A DNA stretch of 64,000 nucleotides from NCBI GenBank assembly GCA_002901265.1, contig PPHI01000092.1, positions 1 through 64,000 on the forward strand. The letters run 5' to 3'. The DNA comes from Rhodopirellula baltica (GTDB taxonomy: Bacteria; Planctomycetota; Planctomycetia; Pirellulales; Pirellulaceae). Positions within the stretch are counted from its first letter, which is position 1; each line of letters opens with the position of its first letter. The notes under the pieces were generated by a model. That model had not been told where the DNA came from. It searched no databases and saw only the letters and a program-made list of their open reading frames with translations. The position numbers and the translations under genes are program-made. Shown here piece by piece: positions 47,910 to 57,384 of the stretch.

Positions 47910-48701
47910 CTATGAAAATCGGCGACTGATCACACCCAGGATACCGCCGCTGCAGAACAGCCCGATGATCGTGATCGCGAATAATCCACCACTTGCGCGC
48001 AACCGGCCGTCTAGCTGGTCGTTTTGTACGGCGCGTTGGATCAACGCCTGTGCCTCGGGATCAAACCGCAGCTCGACGGCGATTTCTTTCAGTTCTTCGT
48101 CGCCTTTGGTGATGGTGCCTTCGTATCGCCGCGCGACCAGTATTTCGCGAATCGCTTGGTCGCTTAGATAGCACTCATCGCAATTCCAATCGTAACATTC
48201 CTTGATGTACAAGGCGATGTTGGCCCGCAGCAGCGCCATCAGCTTGTCTTCGCAGGCCTCGATCGTCTTGCACCCACCCGTGGTCACTGGCCACGTGTGA
48301 TTGCTCCCTTCGATGTTTCGTTCGGCGTCGGCCCAGCTTGGCCAATCGTCGGGATAAGTGATATGAGTTAGCGGCGCGACCGAGAGGTTCGCCGATCCTT
48401 GGGAAGGTTCGGCCGAGTCGTTGTCCGGTTGTGGCGGATCTGTTGGGGACTCGTCAGAGGCTGATTCGTTCTCGAGAGCTTCGGATTCAGTTCCCGAATT
48501 GCCTGCGGCTTCGACTTTGTCGGTGGGCTCGACCGTTTCGAGATTCGATTCAGGATCGGATGCTTCGACCACGGCCGCTTCGACCACGACTGAAGCCACT
48601 TCGGTTTCGGCATCTTGGTCGGTGATCGTTTCGGCATAGCCGACGGTTGCGACAAATGCGACCACGGCAAAAGCGGTCAAGGATGGCAGTAGGTGTTTCA
48701 T
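47910..48701 (-). CDS. exported protein with C-terminal membrane helix, kinase operon
   Basis: 263 residues. A signal peptide (LPSLTAFAVVAFVATVGYA) is followed by about 90 acidic, Pro/Ser/Glu-rich residues without structure. The domain after that contains five cysteines (GGCKTIEACEDK, ECYDWNCDECYLSD) that could form disulfides. The C-terminus has one membrane helix (GGLFAITIIGLFCSGGILGVI) and a short basic tail. So it is probably anchored with the soluble part outside. GGAGG precedes the ATG, which overlaps the kinase stop (ATGA). It may be a sensor or partner for the kinase; this is inference from coupling only. Confidence 0.7.
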   Translation of the reverse strand: MKHLLPSLTAFAVVAFVATVGYAETITDQDAETEVASVVVEAAVVEASDPESNLETVEPTDKVEAAGNSGTESEALENESASDESPTDPPQPDNDSAEPSQGSANLSVAPLTHITYPDDWPSWADAERNIEGSNHTWPVTTGGCKTIEACEDKLMALLRANIALYIKECYDWNCDECYLSDQAIREILVARRYEGTITKGDEELKEIAVELRFDPEAQALIQRAVQNDQLDGRLRASGGLFAITIIGLFCSGGILGVISRRFS

Positions 48702-50974
48702 GATTGAACCTCCATCGCCAAGGTTTCGTGATCGGGAGAAGTGGCATTCGGTGATCGTCGCCGATGACGGAGGTGCGAGAACCGCTCGATCTCCGATTCA
48801 TAGGAACGCGGGTTGATCCAAGGGGCTGACATTTGCGTGGCGATTGCCAAGCCGCCGGCGACCAGCAAACCGATCGGCTGGGGAATAGGCAGGATCTGGT
48901 GAGCGCCCCAAGCGGCGACGCAGACGACGGCGACGCTCCAAAGGCTCAGTCGTGTGCGGCGAAGCGGGTCAACTGATTTCCACCAACGAATGCCACCGAA
49001 CAGCAACGCGAAGTGTGCCATCATGCCGGATGCACGAATGGTTCCATCGTTGTGATAAAGGGCTTGTGGGAGATCGCTTTTCAGAAATTCGCTGTATGCG
49101 GGAATCGCGGGCAACAGGAAGTACTCTGTCAGTGCAAAGGCCCATAGTCCAACCATCGCACCGACACCGGCCAAGACCAAGCGTCGAGGCAAACTTTCGC
49201 CTTCGTTGCGTTCCCAAAGTTTTCCAAGACCAAGAATGCCTTGCGCCCCGACCAGGACGACAAGTGCCATCCAAAAGAACGGGGCAAGCTCGATCGCCGT
49301 GACATCCCCACTGCGAAGCCCGATGACTCCCGCGATGACGGCCATCGCAAGCACGGTCAACGAAGATGCCAGCCAAGACGTATTCAATTCTGCCAAGCGG
49401 ACCAAGTTGTGTTTTGCCCGAAGCGTATTACGAACTTCGTTTTTCCATTCGGTTTTTGACTTCGCACGTTTCGGTTTCGACGATTGGCGAGATGCCAATT
49501 GGTGTGCTCGCGCATAGCTGGGCTGTTCGTTCGTGTGCAGCACCATTTGCCGGATGATGTAGTACGGCACATAAATCGCTGCCAACACCGACAACACAGG
49601 CAGCAACCAACTGGTGTTTAGGAACAGCACGAACGCGACCACCGCGCCGATCCAAAACCGAGATCGGGGTGACTGTTCGAGTGATTGCCACCACAACCCA
49701 AGGTCGCTGGTTGATTTGCGGATCGCGCGTAGCAGCGGTTCTTCGGTTGGCGAGGAATATGGCCCAGCGACGGCTGGTGCGCCAATTTGCGGGGCGGGTG
49801 ATTTTTGTGTTGGAAAGCTCGCGACAGGCTCGTGAAGTTTGCGACCACGAGGTGTGGGTTTCAAAACTGGGGACTGGAGTGCTGCGATCGCAACGGCATC
49901 AGAAGAGTCCAACCCGAGTGGCGCGATCATATCCGCCACGGTGGAAGGACGCTTGGTGGGGTCTTTGTCGAGCGCCGCACCGATGACTTCACGATACGGC
50001 GACGCGATGGCGCTCAAGTCCGGCAGCGCGGTCATGTGTTTGACGATGATCTCATGACAGCTATCGCCGTCAAAGGGAACTCGTCCGGTCAGCAATTCGT
50101 AAAGGATGATTCCCAACGCATAGATATCGATCTCGCGTCCGTATTGCCCGCGTCCAATTTCCGGGGCCATGTAGTGGAACGTGCCGACGCTTTCGGTGTG
50201 ACCACCACGCTGGGACGCGCTGATGTATTTACTCAGTCCATAATCGCCGACTTTGACGATCCCCAAATCATCGAACACGTTGCCGGGTTTTAAGTCCCGG
50301 TGGACGAGTCCGGCACTGTGCAGATGCGAGACGCCGGCGGCAATTCCGGCAAACCAACGTCGGGCGTCGGTCTCTGTTAATCCGGTCGGATAGAGATCCA
50401 GCACGTCACGGAGGTTTTGTCCGGCGACGTATTCCATCACCACCCACGAACCGCTGTCGGCATCGCGACAGATGTCAAACAGCGAGACCAAGTTTGGGTG
50501 CTTCAGATTAAGGCACTGCGATACACCGCGGATTTCGACGTCCAGATTGCGCTGGATTCGCTTGAGTGCGACCTCTTTTCCGGCTTCGCTGACCGCAAAG
50601 TACACTTCGCCGAACCCGCCAACACCGACACCACGCCGTATCGTGTACGGTGGCAAAGGTTGTGAGCCGGGTGGATAGGTGAACGACATGGGCCGGGAAT
50701 TCGTTGACGAGCCGGCATGCGCCGAAGGCACACAGCCGAGCGAAGTTTCAGCGAGTTCCATTTTATCGTTGATCGGGCCCGCGTCACGCTGAATGCGCGA
50801 AGACTTTTCAGATCCGATTTGATGCAATTTCTGTTTGCGCGGCTTCAGCGAACCCCAAAACGCGTCGACGAAGTTCATTTTGCCAAAGCAACATTTCCCG
50901 CGTTTGGACATTGGTGAGTCCGCACGGTCCGCTGATTGGGATTCGGGACGCTTTTCAGGTGCGAGTGAGTTCAT
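48698..50974 (-). CDS. Ser/Thr protein kinase with multi-pass membrane tail
   Basis: 758 residues from 50974, where the ATG overlaps the FHA-like gene stop; an internal ATG at 50689 starts right before the kinase domain and is the alternative. Kinase: glycine loop GVGVGGFGEVYF, K138, catalytic D227 in HRDLKPGN, D244 in VGDYGLSK (DYG in place of DFG), FHYMAPEIGRGQYG. The kinase part ends near 355. The rest has a juxtamembrane Pro-rich linker and roughly eight hydrophobic segments (e.g. FWIGAVVAFVLFLNTSWLLP, LGKLW..., VAAWGAHQILPI). The long N-terminal 95 residues are polar and may be translated but disordered. Flanked by an FHA-like gene upstream and a membrane-anchored protein downstream. Confidence 0.87.
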   Translation of the reverse strand: MNSLAPEKRPESQSADRADSPMSKRGKCCFGKMNFVDAFWGSLKPRKQKLHQIGSEKSSRIQRDAGPINDKMELAETSLGCVPSAHAGSSTNSRPMSFTYPPGSQPLPPYTIRRGVGVGGFGEVYFAVSEAGKEVALKRIQRNLDVEIRGVSQCLNLKHPNLVSLFDICRDADSGSWVVMEYVAGQNLRDVLDLYPTGLTETDARRWFAGIAAGVSHLHSAGLVHRDLKPGNVFDDLGIVKVGDYGLSKYISASQRGGHTESVGTFHYMAPEIGRGQYGREIDIYALGIILYELLTGRVPFDGDSCHEIIVKHMTALPDLSAIASPYREVIGAALDKDPTKRPSTVADMIAPLGLDSSDAVAIAALQSPVLKPTPRGRKLHEPVASFPTQKSPAPQIGAPAVAGPYSSPTEEPLLRAIRKSTSDLGLWWQSLEQSPRSRFWIGAVVAFVLFLNTSWLLPVLSVLAAIYVPYYIIRQMVLHTNEQPSYARAHQLASRQSSKPKRAKSKTEWKNEVRNTLRAKHNLVRLAELNTSWLASSLTVLAMAVIAGVIGLRSGDVTAIELAPFFWMALVVLVGAQGILGLGKLWERNEGESLPRRLVLAGVGAMVGLWAFALTEYFLLPAIPAYSEFLKSDLPQALYHNDGTIRASGMMAHFALLFGGIRWWKSVDPLRRTRLSLWSVAVVCVAAWGAHQILPIPQPIGLLVAGGLAIATQMSAPWINPRSYESEIERFSHLRHRRRSPNATSPDHETLAMEVQS

Positions 50975-51624
50975 ACTTCTTCCAACATCATGTCCAAAGG
51001 TCCCAGCGATTGACGCTGGCCAGGAATCAGGTCCACAAACTCACGCGCCGTTTCCGACGCGAGGAATCGCGATGTGTTGCTGCTCCGATTCAGCTTTGCC
51101 TTCCACCTGCCGTCTCGAATCACGAGGACCGCTGACACGTCCATGCCCGAGCAGCGAATGTGGTTGGCTTCGGTCGGGCCAATCAACAGGGTTTGTGCGG
51201 CGATCAAGATGTGATCGACATGCCCGTCAAATCGATGCGGAGGCTGCAATTCCAAAACCGCGGAGGCTGACAGGACCGATGGCTTGCGAAGCAACATGGT
51301 CGCCGAACCCGAAATCGGAAAACGGCTGCCATCGACAAGCAATTGGCGTTTGGGCGGGGCCATTGACCGGGGCCCAGAATTGTTGCCGTCAGAAACCGAC
51401 GGCGACCAAAAGTAATCGCCGCCGTGGCGAATCAACGTTCCTTCATTGCGTCGCCAATCGGCTTGCACGGTTACGTCTGCTGTCTCGCCATTCTGACGCA
51501 CGCCGCCAATCGTCAGCCGGTCACCGGCGAACAGGGCGTAACCGCCGCAGCGATCGATCCACAATCGCCAGGCGTCGGTTTGCGGTGAAGATTGGGTGGG
51601 GCGAATCATCGAATTCATCGTCAC
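50971..51624 (-). CDS. FHA-like domain protein upstream of the kinase
   Basis: 217 residues. The blocks LFAGDRLTIGG, ADVTVQADWRRNEGTLIRHG and GDYFW have the shape of an FHA domain, a phosphothreonine-binding fold, but the classic G-R, S-x-x-H residues are only partly kept (TIGG, not IGR; no N-x-S). A second similar half (LLIGPTEANHIRC, AVLVIRDGRWKAKLN) may be a tandem copy. It is near the kinase and translationally coupled (ATGA), which is the known setting for FHA proteins that read kinase products. The label is family-level inference, hence the low confidence. Confidence 0.5.
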   Translation of the reverse strand: MTMNSMIRPTQSSPQTDAWRLWIDRCGGYALFAGDRLTIGGVRQNGETADVTVQADWRRNEGTLIRHGGDYFWSPSVSDGNNSGPRSMAPPKRQLLVDGSRFPISGSATMLLRKPSVLSASAVLELQPPHRFDGHVDHILIAAQTLLIGPTEANHIRCSGMDVSAVLVIRDGRWKAKLNRSSNTSRFLASETAREFVDLIPGQRQSLGPLDMMLEEV

Positions 51625-51657
51625 GAGACGTTGTAAAGAGACAGCGGTGAACAGCGA

Positions 51658-52461
51658 TCAGTCGACTTGGATCGAAACCAATTCCGATGCAGGCTGCTTG
51701 CCATCGAAGTAGGCCGCGATGTCGTCGAGCAAGTTTTCGTCGCTCGGTTCATCGAGATCGATTCCACTGAAGTACTCGACGTCGACACGCATGGTTTCCT
51801 CTTTCACGTCAATATCTGTGGCAATTTCGTCCAGCAGTCGACGTGTCTGAGAAAGATGGCTGTCGTCCAGATTCAAGTCACTGGCGGTCTCGGCAACACG
51901 CAGGGCGCCCAAGCGGGCTTGCAGGTTCTCGATCTCCACCTCCAGTTGACGCTTGGCATTGAGCATCTCTTCCATGCGAGCTTCAGCTGAAGCCAGCGAC
52001 GATTCGCGAGCTCCCAACATTTGCTGCAGCTTTTCAGCCGTCGCGCGACGGGTCTTGAAACGCTTGAAGCGGTTTTTCAAGTCCTCTTTGACTTGGTCCG
52101 ACGAGTAGCTGCGACCTGCATAGACGAAATGTTCGTCGCCGCCCTTCAGGTCGTCGGTCAGTCGCTCGATGTCCGACTGAGCTTTGGTGAGCTGCGTTTC
52201 GGTGGTCTCGAATTCCTTTTGCAAGCGAACGACTTCAATTTTCTCAGACGCAATTCGCTTGGCGTTTTTCGTGATCTCGGGTTTCAGATCCGAAATCATC
52301 TGACGTGCTTGCTTGATCTTCCATTCCAACGGAACGGAATCACTGGCGGTTTCTTTCAGGTAATTGACGCCGCATTTTGTATAGCTGGACAGTGGAATCC
52401 CCACCGCCAAGCTGGACAACAGGGCGACGGCGCCGCCGGTGATGAGGGCTTTTTTCAACAT
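51658..52461 (-). CDS. coiled-coil protein with N-terminal membrane anchor
   Basis: About 267 residues from the ATG at 52461; the longer frame from 52542 adds 27 residues that would block the N-terminal signal. It starts with a hydrophobic segment (ALITGGAVALLSSLAVGIPL) and then a long coiled coil of about 180 residues with heptads such as LQKEFETTETQLTKAQ and LEVEIENLQARLGAL. The acidic C-terminus is VSIQVD. Similar planctomycete proteins of this layout are known to me only as hypothetical. It lies upstream of the FHA-like/kinase genes in the same direction but with 33 bases between. Confidence 0.65.
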   Translation of the reverse strand: MLKKALITGGAVALLSSLAVGIPLSSYTKCGVNYLKETASDSVPLEWKIKQARQMISDLKPEITKNAKRIASEKIEVVRLQKEFETTETQLTKAQSDIERLTDDLKGGDEHFVYAGRSYSSDQVKEDLKNRFKRFKTRRATAEKLQQMLGARESSLASAEARMEEMLNAKRQLEVEIENLQARLGALRVAETASDLNLDDSHLSQTRRLLDEIATDIDVKEETMRVDVEYFSGIDLDEPSDENLLDDIAAYFDGKQPASELVSIQVD

Positions 52462-52678
52462 GGATTGGTTCCCCAAAGGTGGTCGGAGGAGAAGAGCCGA
52501 AGGTGTTGTGGCTCGCTTCACCCTCCTGTTCGGCTCGAACAACCAAGTCTTGGGGCGGTCGGAAGAATTTTTTTAAAGCCCGGGATAGCCGCTGTTACCC
52601 CCTCACGTTGCGTGAAGTCCGTTTCAGGTTGGGTGGTTCGGGCAGTTTCTTTGGGGAGTCCGCAGGCTTTTTCGCCGT

Positions 52679-54223
52679 CTAGCTGATCACACTGATCACG
52701 GTCCATGTACCGGTGATCAGCATCGCAATCGCGGACAGCCACAAGCAAAGGTCCCAGAACTTGCCTGGCTTGAGCTCTTCAATGCAGCGTTGGTAGCGGA
52801 AATACAGTGCCGCTCCGCCGAGCATCGGCAGCATCACGCCTTGGGTGATCCCACTGATCAGGACCAGTTTTGCTGGGGATTGGAACTTCAAGAAAATCAC
52901 CACGCAAAGCAGTGGAAACACACCGCTTAAGATTCTCACCCAGCGTTGGTACGTTTCTTCGCTGTGGTCGACCAGTCCGATCACCCGCATGCAATCGGCG
53001 AATGTCCGGGCATGGGACGCGTTGGCGACAAAGAATGTTGAATACAGCACCGCGATCGCCCCAAACAAAAAGATCACCGCTGCCCAATCCGAGAACACCG
53101 GTTGAAACATCACGGCAAGCGTCCGCACCATCTCGCCTTTCTCTGGATTCAAACCGATCCGGTGCAGTACGGAGGCGCCCATCAGAAAGAACGCCATTGT
53201 CGCGAAGGTGTAGATCACCATCGCTCCCCAGGCGTCGACTTGCATTACACGCATCCAGCCAGCCGCACGGCGTTTCCATTCTGGTGACCCATCGTTGTCC
53301 CCAGTAAATCTGCCATAGCCTTTTTCTAAACACCAATACGGATAAGTGATTAGCTCTGCCGCACCGACGCCGATGATCCCAAACGTGGCCAATGCGGTGG
53401 CGATCGGGTTGATGCCTTCCATGCGACTCGGCAGATGGAATTTAAGTCCTGACAGAAATTCTTGGGCACTGAACGCGAACTCGGCTTCGCTTTGCAGCCA
53501 GTAGACATTGACGACCACCAGCACCGTAAAGGATGCGACCAAGGCGGTGCTGAATGACTGGATCAGACCGTATCGACCGACCACCAAAATCACGCTGGTG
53601 ATGACGGCGATGATCACTGCCCAAATCGCCGCATCGTTGGTCTCGGCATGCGCGGTATCCGTTGGCGGGTACGCATCGTCGTACCGGGCCCAGGCTTCGG
53701 CGATCGATTTTTCGGTTTGTGCTTGCGCCTCGGCGGAGGGTTGCTCCCTTTCGACCGACTGACGCAGCGATCGAAATTCTTCGAAGGTAGCCAATTGCTG
53801 GGCGTCGGCCGCTTCGTTGTACGCTTTGCCTTGGTCAGTTAACGGCGCGGTGATCGCGAGTGCTTGCCCAACACCGCCGACGATGCCGCCAAGTTGCGAA
53901 ATGCTGGCCAGCCACATCACCAACCAATACCACACCAGCCAATTGCCGCGCCCGCGAACACGGGGACCGGGAACTTCGTCCAGAGCAATCAGCGTCGTCT
54001 TGCCACTGATGATGGCGTATCGGCCAAATTCGATTTGTGCAAAGACCTTGATCAGGCATCCGAGCAGGATCAACCAAAGGAGGCTGAAACCGGCTTCGGC
54101 ACCCGTTTTGGTGGTCGCGATTAATTCACCACTGCCGACAATGGACCCGGCGACGATCAGCCCTGGGCCAACCGAGGCTAAGATGCGAGTGATTTGATGG
54201 GGAGGTTCAATCGGTTTGTTCAT
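52679..54223 (-). CDS. Nramp-like transporter lacking canonical metal motifs
   Basis: About 514 residues from the ATG at 54223, with eleven or so hydrophobic segments. The Nramp fold is recognisable by TM1 (ASVGPGLIVAGSIV), TM2-3 and TM6 (TFGIIGVGAAELITYPYW). The DPGN motif of TM1 is replaced by VGSGE, and the M-P-H motif of TM6 by A-E-L, so the usual ligands for manganese or iron are missing. A hydrophilic insertion of about 70 residues lies near 130-200. Nramp-related transporters of this kind are known with other ions, including Mg2+; the substrate here is open. Confidence 0.8.
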   Translation of the reverse strand: MNKPIEPPHQITRILASVGPGLIVAGSIVGSGELIATTKTGAEAGFSLLWLILLGCLIKVFAQIEFGRYAIISGKTTLIALDEVPGPRVRGRGNWLVWYWLVMWLASISQLGGIVGGVGQALAITAPLTDQGKAYNEAADAQQLATFEEFRSLRQSVEREQPSAEAQAQTEKSIAEAWARYDDAYPPTDTAHAETNDAAIWAVIIAVITSVILVVGRYGLIQSFSTALVASFTVLVVVNVYWLQSEAEFAFSAQEFLSGLKFHLPSRMEGINPIATALATFGIIGVGAAELITYPYWCLEKGYGRFTGDNDGSPEWKRRAAGWMRVMQVDAWGAMVIYTFATMAFFLMGASVLHRIGLNPEKGEMVRTLAVMFQPVFSDWAAVIFLFGAIAVLYSTFFVANASHARTFADCMRVIGLVDHSEETYQRWVRILSGVFPLLCVVIFLKFQSPAKLVLISGITQGVMLPMLGGAALYFRYQRCIEELKPGKFWDLCLWLSAIAMLITGTWTVISVIS

Positions 54224-54363
54224 GGCGGAAGAGTTTAGCACTTTGTCCGCCGTTAATGGTGTGAGGTTGGCGCTTTAAACGGGCGAATAGCCGGCGCTTG
54301 CGTGACCCGGTGCGATCGGACGATAATTGGGACGCACCTTCGAGACTCATTCACTAGGATTGC

Positions 54364-55353
54364 ATGGCTGCCGCGGCCCCGCTCGATACAACGATCGGTG
54401 TAATCACACCGGAAAACATTGCCTTTGAATATCAATTGGCCGGGCCGTTTCGACGTCTGCCCGCCTATCTGATTGACTTCGCGGTCCGCTGGTTCGTCGT
54501 GATCGCGGTTTGGTTGGCGCTGGCGATCGCGGGCGGGCTGATGTCGTTCCTGTCGAGTTTTTCAGGACCGCTCAGCCAAGCGTTCTTTATGATCGGGATC
54601 TTCGCCATCAATTGGTTTTACGGAACGATCTTTGAAGCGTATTTCAACGGGCGGACGATCGGAAAATGGATGTGCGGAATTCGTGTGATCCAGGTCGACG
54701 GACGCCCGATCACACCGCGCAGCGCACTGCTTCGGAATTTGTTGCGTGTCGCCGATCTGGCGCCAGCCGCATCGCTTAGCATGTTCGATCCGGAATTGCC
54801 GCCACAGCTTGTGATCCCATCCGGAATCGTAGGACTGGTCACCATGATGATGACACAGCGAATGCAGCGGATGGGCGACTTGGCAGCCGGGACAATGGTG
54901 ATCGTTGACGAACGCAAGTGGCAATTGCCCGTGGCAAAAGTCGACGACGCGCGTGTCCCCGCGCTCGCATCGTTCATTCCGGGTGACTATCTGATTACGC
55001 GCAAGATGGCACGTACCTTGGCAACCTATGCCGAACGTCGGCACTTCATGACACCGCCACGTCGTCGCGAGGTTGCACGCAAGCTTACCGATCCGTTGAT
55101 CGAGCGTTTCGAATTCCGCAAAGATATCGACCCCGATTTGCTGCTCTACTCGCTTTACTACAAAACCTTCTTGGCTGATTCTGCGACCGAGTCACCTGAC
55201 CTCGGGCCGCTTTCGGGATACAGTCCACTTGCCAAAGACGCGGACAAGGTTGGCGGGTTGGCCGACGAAACGATCCGTGAAATGGCTCAATCGGTTCCGG
55301 TGGTGACGGATCCGGCTGCAACGGTCGAGACAGTGAGTGAAGCGAAAGAATGA
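54364..55353 (+). CDS. RDD family membrane protein
   Basis: 329 residues. The RDD domain begins with the family pattern FEYQLAGPFRRLPAYLIDFAVR, with two early membrane helices (VIAVWLALAIAGG, FFMIGIFAINWFYG), then YFNGRTIGKWMCGIRVIQVDGRP, and QRMQRMGDLAAGTMVIVDE, all RDD landmarks. The C-terminal third is cytosolic and basic. RDD proteins may be ion transporters in some bacteria, but most are of unknown function. It is the first gene of an overlapping plus-strand operon; its stop overlaps the SpoIIM start by four bases (ATGA). Confidence 0.9.
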   Translation: MAAAAPLDTTIGVITPENIAFEYQLAGPFRRLPAYLIDFAVRWFVVIAVWLALAIAGGLMSFLSSFSGPLSQAFFMIGIFAINWFYGTIFEAYFNGRTIGKWMCGIRVIQVDGRPITPRSALLRNLLRVADLAPAASLSMFDPELPPQLVIPSGIVGLVTMMMTQRMQRMGDLAAGTMVIVDERKWQLPVAKVDDARVPALASFIPGDYLITRKMARTLATYAERRHFMTPPRRREVARKLTDPLIERFEFRKDIDPDLLLYSLYYKTFLADSATESPDLGPLSGYSPLAKDADKVGGLADETIREMAQSVPVVTDPAATVETVSEAKE

Positions 55354-56426
55354 ATGTTGCCAAGCTATTGGAAAAGCGGAGGACCGATTGGTCTGAGCTG
55401 GAGCAGCTTTGCGAGGCGATGGAGCTCCGTGGACGAACCGATTCGCTTGGCGCTAAACATCGTGGGGCGAGAGGCATCACACGGTTTGCTTCGTTGTACC
55501 GAGCGGCATGTGCGGATTTAGCGCTGGCCGATGCGTATCAGTTGCCTCCCAATACGGTCACGTACCTGCACCGCTTGGTCGCTCGCGCGCACAATCAACT
55601 CTATCGAACGCAATCCGCGTCGCCGGTCGGTTGGTTCCGCATCTTGTTTGAGGAAGCGCCCCAACGAATTTTCAACGACGGTTGTGTCCGGGTGGCGACG
55701 ATCGTGTTTTTCGGATTGTTTGCGATGGCGATGATCATGGGAGCTGCCGAAGACCAGTTTCCCTTGTTCGCGGAAAACGTTTGTGGCAGCGAAATGCTGA
55801 AAAAGACGGAAGCATCGTTTTTGGAACCGCTAAACGTCGCACCGCAAGAGTATTCAGCGCGAGCAGCGTTCTACATCAGCCACAACACCGGCATCGGGCT
55901 GCAGTGCTTTGCTTGGGGGATTTTGCTGGTCCCCTGTTTGTACACGCTCGCTTATAACGCCGTGGTACTCGGGGCGACTTTCGGATACATGTCCCGCGAT
56001 GGGATTGATGGCGCCGACCACTTCTTCGAATTCGTCACCGCGCATGGACCTTTCGAACTGACAGCGATCGCATTGTCAGCCGCTGGCGGGATGCGGTTGG
56101 GACTGGGGCTATTTCAAACTCATGGGCTATCACGTGTCGATTCGATGCGTCAGGCCGGTCGCGACGCGGTTCCGGTGATGGCCGCAAGCGCGGCGATGTT
56201 CGTACTTGCCGCGTTCACCGAGGGCTTCCTATCGCCGAGTAGTGCACCGTATCTCGTGAAAGTGGCGTGGTCGATCACATCGAGCAGTTTGATCACGTTG
56301 TACTTTGTCGTTTTGGGGTTCCCACGTCAGGGGAGTACCGACCGGTCGTTGGTTCGGACGGCGCGTTATTCGGATTTAGTCCAATCACGCGAAACCGAAG
56401 CGGGGAGGTCCGCCGGTGCAACTTGA
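55350..56426 (+). CDS. SpoIIM/stage II sporulation M-like membrane protein
   Basis: 358 residues. The first 80 or so residues are helical and soluble (VAKLLEKRRTDWSELEQLCE). Then several membrane segments follow (VATIVFFGLFAMAMIMGAA, YISHNTGIGLQCFAWGILLV, LGATFGYMSRDG, FFEFVTAHGPFELTAIALSAAGG), typical of the SpoIIM family, which contains the H-x-P/F-E-L motif AHGPFEL. The name comes from sporulation, but planctomycetes do not sporulate and such proteins often accompany RDD and MoxR genes. Overlaps both neighbours. Confidence 0.88.
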   Translation: MNVAKLLEKRRTDWSELEQLCEAMELRGRTDSLGAKHRGARGITRFASLYRAACADLALADAYQLPPNTVTYLHRLVARAHNQLYRTQSASPVGWFRILFEEAPQRIFNDGCVRVATIVFFGLFAMAMIMGAAEDQFPLFAENVCGSEMLKKTEASFLEPLNVAPQEYSARAAFYISHNTGIGLQCFAWGILLVPCLYTLAYNAVVLGATFGYMSRDGIDGADHFFEFVTAHGPFELTAIALSAAGGMRLGLGLFQTHGLSRVDSMRQAGRDAVPVMAASAAMFVLAAFTEGFLSPSSAPYLVKVAWSITSSSLITLYFVVLGFPRQGSTDRSLVRTARYSDLVQSRETEAGRSAGAT

Positions 56427-57384
56427 CCAAACACATGTCGCGATTCGCGTACGCACGCTTTCAGAAATCGGTGACCTTGCGCTCGTTTTGCTGCATCGTT
56501 ATCCGACACTGTTACTGAAAGGGTTCGTGATGGGGGCGGCGCCTTGGGCGATCGCGAACGCGTTGTTGCTGTATTGGATCCCGATTACCGAATACCAATA
56601 CGGGATGGACGATCCGGAAGCCCGATGGCAGATCGTCCGCTATTTGATTTGGATGGCGCTATTGGTGTTTTTGCAAACGCCTGCCGCCGGTGTGGTGACA
56701 ACGATTTACTTGGGGCAAGCGGTATTCGAATCGAAGCCGAGTTGGAAAAGTGCCGCCAGTAGCGCCCGGCAGATGTTCGGACGCTGGATACGCCTGTTGG
56801 GGTTCCGCCGCTTGGCGATCCCGGCCATGATCATCGCCGGCATCAGACTGTTTCAACCTTGGAACACGACCTACGATGTGACGGTCCCGCTGGCAATTTT
56901 GTTCGTCGCGATTGTGATACGTGCCAATCGACCGTTTTTGCCCGAGATGATTTTGTTGGAGCGGTGCCCCGAGCGAAGCAAAAACTCAAACGAAATGACA
57001 TTAAGAAAGCGGGCAAAGGCATTGCATCGTCCTTCCGGAAGCGACGTTGGCAGCCGATGGGTGATCACCGCGGCAACGCTGTGCATCCTTTTTGCTGGAC
57101 TGTTTTATAGTTTGGTTTGGTTTCGAGGGATCGCGACGGGCTACTGGAATTTTGGATTGGTGACGCTGCTCGGTTTGTATCCGGTCGCACTTTGGACCGT
57201 CGGCGGGTTGAGTGTCGTCGTGCGTATGATCGCTTATTTGGATACAAGAATCCGGTTAGAAGGCTGGGACGTTGAGCTCGCTGTGCGTGCCGAAGCGATC
57301 CGGCAGTTCGGCGAAGAGGTCGAAATCGTGAGCGGCTCTGTCGCGCCAGCTCTCCCGGTGAGCGGCAATCGAGGAGGCGTGTAA
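56416..57384 (+). CDS. multi-pass membrane protein of the MoxR operon
   Basis: 322 residues from a GTG start that overlaps the SpoIIM gene by eleven bases. Six hydrophobic segments are seen, including FVMGAAPWAIANALLLYW, YLIWMALLVFLQTP, VPLAILFVAIVI, ITAATLCILFAGLF and LVTLLGLYPVALWTVGGL. The C-terminal helix with VELAVRAEAI is cytosolic. I do not recognise the family. Its stop overlaps the DUF4129 start (TAATG), which places it firmly in the operon. Confidence 0.75.
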   Translation: MQLDQTHVAIRVRTLSEIGDLALVLLHRYPTLLLKGFVMGAAPWAIANALLLYWIPITEYQYGMDDPEARWQIVRYLIWMALLVFLQTPAAGVVTTIYLGQAVFESKPSWKSAASSARQMFGRWIRLLGFRRLAIPAMIIAGIRLFQPWNTTYDVTVPLAILFVAIVIRANRPFLPEMILLERCPERSKNSNEMTLRKRAKALHRPSGSDVGSRWVITAATLCILFAGLFYSLVWFRGIATGYWNFGLVTLLGLYPVALWTVGGLSVVVRMIAYLDTRIRLEGWDVELAVRAEAIRQFGEEVEIVSGSVAPALPVSGNRGGV

